The translations under genes were made by a program, and so were the position numbers. 6,357 nucleotides of DNA, taken from contig CAYWFP010000154.1 in assembly GCA_964457365.1 (NCBI GenBank), positions 1-6,357 on the forward strand. Reading direction: 5' to 3'. The stretch comes from CAYWFP01 sp964457365 (GTDB lineage Bacteria; Planctomycetota; SZUA-567). Of this stretch, positions 4,913-6,357 are shown piece by piece (the first letter of the stretch is position 1; each line of letters opens with the position of its first letter). The notes under the pieces were generated by a model. It had not been told where the DNA came from and did no database searches. It worked only from the letters and a program-made list of their open reading frames with translations.

Positions 4913-6357
4913 ACCGCCCGCAACACTTCTTGTACTTCTTCCCCGAGCCGCAGGGGCACGGCTCGTTGGGCTTGACCTTCTTGCCGGTGTTGACGATCTG
5001 CGCCACGTGCGCCTCCGCGCCCGCGCCGGCGCCGCGCTGGTCGGCCTCCTGCGCATAGGCGTCGAACTCGTCGTGCACCGTCTCCTCGATCTCGACCTGG
5101 GAGGAGACCTTCATCTCCTCGGCCGGCTTGACCTTGAGGATCAGCTCGGCCACCTCCGCCTGCAGGCTGTCCCAGAGCTCGCGGAACATCTCGTAGCCTT
5201 CGCGCTTGTAACGCAGCTTCGGATCCTGCCCGGCATAGCCCCAGAGGTGGATGCCGCCCTTCAAGAGGTCCATGGCGTAGAGATGGTCCATCCACTTGCG
5301 GTCGACGATCTCCAGCAGCACCAGCTTCTCCAGCGTCCGCTGGCTCGACTCGCCGATCTGTTTCTTCTTGGCCTCGTAGGCCTTCTCCACGCGCTCCTGC
5401 AGCAGTTCGATCATCGCTTCCTGCGGGTTGCGCTCGGTCTTGACCGACATCAGTTCCGCCAGCGGCACCTCGATGAAGAACGCCTCGAGCATGAAACGCT
5501 GGATCGCGGGATAATCCCAGTCGTCGGGGTGCGCCTCCATGTACGGCGGGACGGCGATCGCGACGTGTTCGAGGCAGAAGCCCAGCACGTCCTCGCGCAG
5601 GTTCTCGCCCTTGAGCCACGCCTGGCGCTTGTCGTAGATGATGGTGCGCTGCTCGTTCATCACCTGATCGTACTCGAGCAGGTTCTTGCGGATCTCGAAG
5701 TTGCGCTCCTCGACCTTGCGCTGGGCGTTCTCGATGGTGCGGCTGACCATGCGGCTCTCGATGGGGATGCCGTCGCTGAGGCCCATGCTGCGCATCAGGT
5801 TGGCCATGCGCTCGGGGGCGAAGAGGCGGACCAGGTCGTCCTCGAGTGCAAGGAAGAAGCGGCTCGAGCCCGGATCGCCCTGCCGCCCGGAACGGCCGCG
5901 AAGCTGGTTGTCGATGCGCCGCGCCTCGTGCCGCTCGGTGCCGACGATGTGCAACCCGCCCAGTTCGGCGACGCTGGCGCAGACGACCGGGCCGGTGAGC
6001 CAGAGTTCATCCAGACGTTTCTGCAGCAGCTTGCGCCACTGCGCCACGGTCTTGCTCTGAAAATCGTCGGCGACATCCTCGAGGTAATAGCTCACCCAGT
6101 GCCGCAGGAGCGCCTCCTCGAGTTCCTCGAGCGGCATCTCCGGCGAGAGCCCCTTCTTGGGCACCAAGCCCCAGCGTTTCCAATGCTCCAGCAGCTCCGG
6201 CAGCTCGACCGCGCCGAGCTTGATGTCGGTGCCGCGCCCGGCCATGTTGGTGGCCACGGTGACCTGGCCGATCTGGCCGGCCTTGGAGACGATCTCGGCC
6301 TCGCGCGCGTGGTGCTTGGCGTTGAGCACCTCGTGCTTGACGCCGCGGCGGTCGAGC
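4911..6357 (-). CDS. secA: preprotein translocase ATPase SecA, C-terminal part
   Basis: SecA is the ATPase that drives secretory proteins through SecYEG at the cytoplasmic membrane. The frame runs to the window edge, giving 481 residues, about half of the usual 850-1000. Visible are the second nucleotide-binding lobe, with helicase motif V (NMAGRGTDIKLG, fragment residues 37-48) and motif VI (QLRGRSGRQGDPG, 151-163), then GLHIVGTERHEARRIDN. The helical scaffold region has ENAQRKVEERNFEIRK (209-224) and LLEYDQVMNEQR (226-237), followed by the helical wing and the IVDRKWMDHLYAMD segment (350-363). The end carries the zinc-binding tail PCPCGSGKKYKKCC (466-479), with the Cys-Cys ending rather than Cys-His, a tail that binds SecB or ribosomes in known cases. 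About 82 residues (49-130) lie between IKLG and ELGGLH, far more than in Bacillus subtilis. The stop at 4911-4913 is 7 nt before the next gene. Confidence 0.98.
   Translation of the reverse strand, partial: LDRRGVKHEVLNAKHHAREAEIVSKAGQIGQVTVATNMAGRGTDIKLGAVELPELLEHWKRWGLVPKKGLSPEMPLEELEEALLRHWVSYYLEDVADDFQSKTVAQWRKLLQKRLDELWLTGPVVCASVAELGGLHIVGTERHEARRIDNQLRGRSGRQGDPGSSRFFLALEDDLVRLFAPERMANLMRSMGLSDGIPIESRMVSRTIENAQRKVEERNFEIRKNLLEYDQVMNEQRTIIYDKRQAWLKGENLREDVLGFCLEHVAIAVPPYMEAHPDDWDYPAIQRFMLEAFFIEVPLAELMSVKTERNPQEAMIELLQERVEKAYEAKKKQIGESSQRTLEKLVLLEIVDRKWMDHLYAMDLLKGGIHLWGYAGQDPKLRYKREGYEMFRELWDSLQAEVAELILKVKPAEEMKVSSQVEIEETVHDEFDAYAQEADQRGAGAGAEAHVAQIVNTGKKVKPNEPCPCGSGKKYKKCCGR

Noticed and set aside
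4146..4975. Two plus-strand frames (4146-4610 and 4607-4975) over the AT-rich stretch
   Set aside because: The minus-strand frame there has a zinc ribbon, four membrane helices and a ribosome binding site. The plus-strand frames have none of these and no good start signal.
4904..5056. N-terminal extension of the PqiA-like protein by 51 residues
   Set aside because: It is out of frame with secA over the same bases and Arg/Ser/Ala-rich. The ATG at 4903 has a good ribosome binding site right after the secA stop.

Overview
All genes in this window are read from the minus strand. The GC content is high in most of it (hand counts of about 62-73% in sampled 60-base lines). In transcription order, from the right edge leftwards, they are: the C-terminal part of secA (cut by the window edge), a four-helix membrane protein with an N-terminal zinc ribbon that resembles PqiA, waaA/kdtA (Kdo transferase), a transmembrane Ser/Thr protein kinase, a 166-base intergenic region, and ahcY (S-adenosylhomocysteine hydrolase, C-terminus cut by the left edge).

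The Kdo transferase points to a Gram-negative bacterium with lipid A-based LPS. The Hanks-type kinase with one transmembrane segment, the GC-rich composition and the SecA form fit a PVC-type bacterium (Kiritimatiellota, Verrucomicrobiota or Planctomycetota) or a delta-proteobacterial lineage. That placement is inference and no gene here fixes it.

secA, the PqiA-like gene, waaA and the kinase gene form one tightly packed block. The first gap is 7 nt and the next two junctions overlap by 13 and 11 nt, so they are very probably co-transcribed and translationally coupled. Three of the four act at or in the cell envelope: protein export, Kdo addition to lipid A, and a membrane protein of unknown role. 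The kinase is predicted to be membrane-anchored, with its catalytic domain in the cytoplasm.

ahcY appears to be a separate transcription unit. A good sigma70-like promoter begins 3 nt after the kinase stop codon. It is followed by a leader of about 125 nt with several complementary segments, including a possible pseudoknot and a perfect 9-bp hairpin, and then a strong AGGAGG ribosome binding site. An RNA element in front of an SAH hydrolase gene suggests a riboswitch for SAH or SAM, but I could not match it fully to a known class.

The most interesting items are the ahcY leader, the AT-rich core of the PqiA-like gene inside a GC-rich operon, the two-module N-terminus of the kinase, and a large insertion in SecA. 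I see no mobile element, CRISPR array, tRNA or rRNA. No wholly new system stands out.
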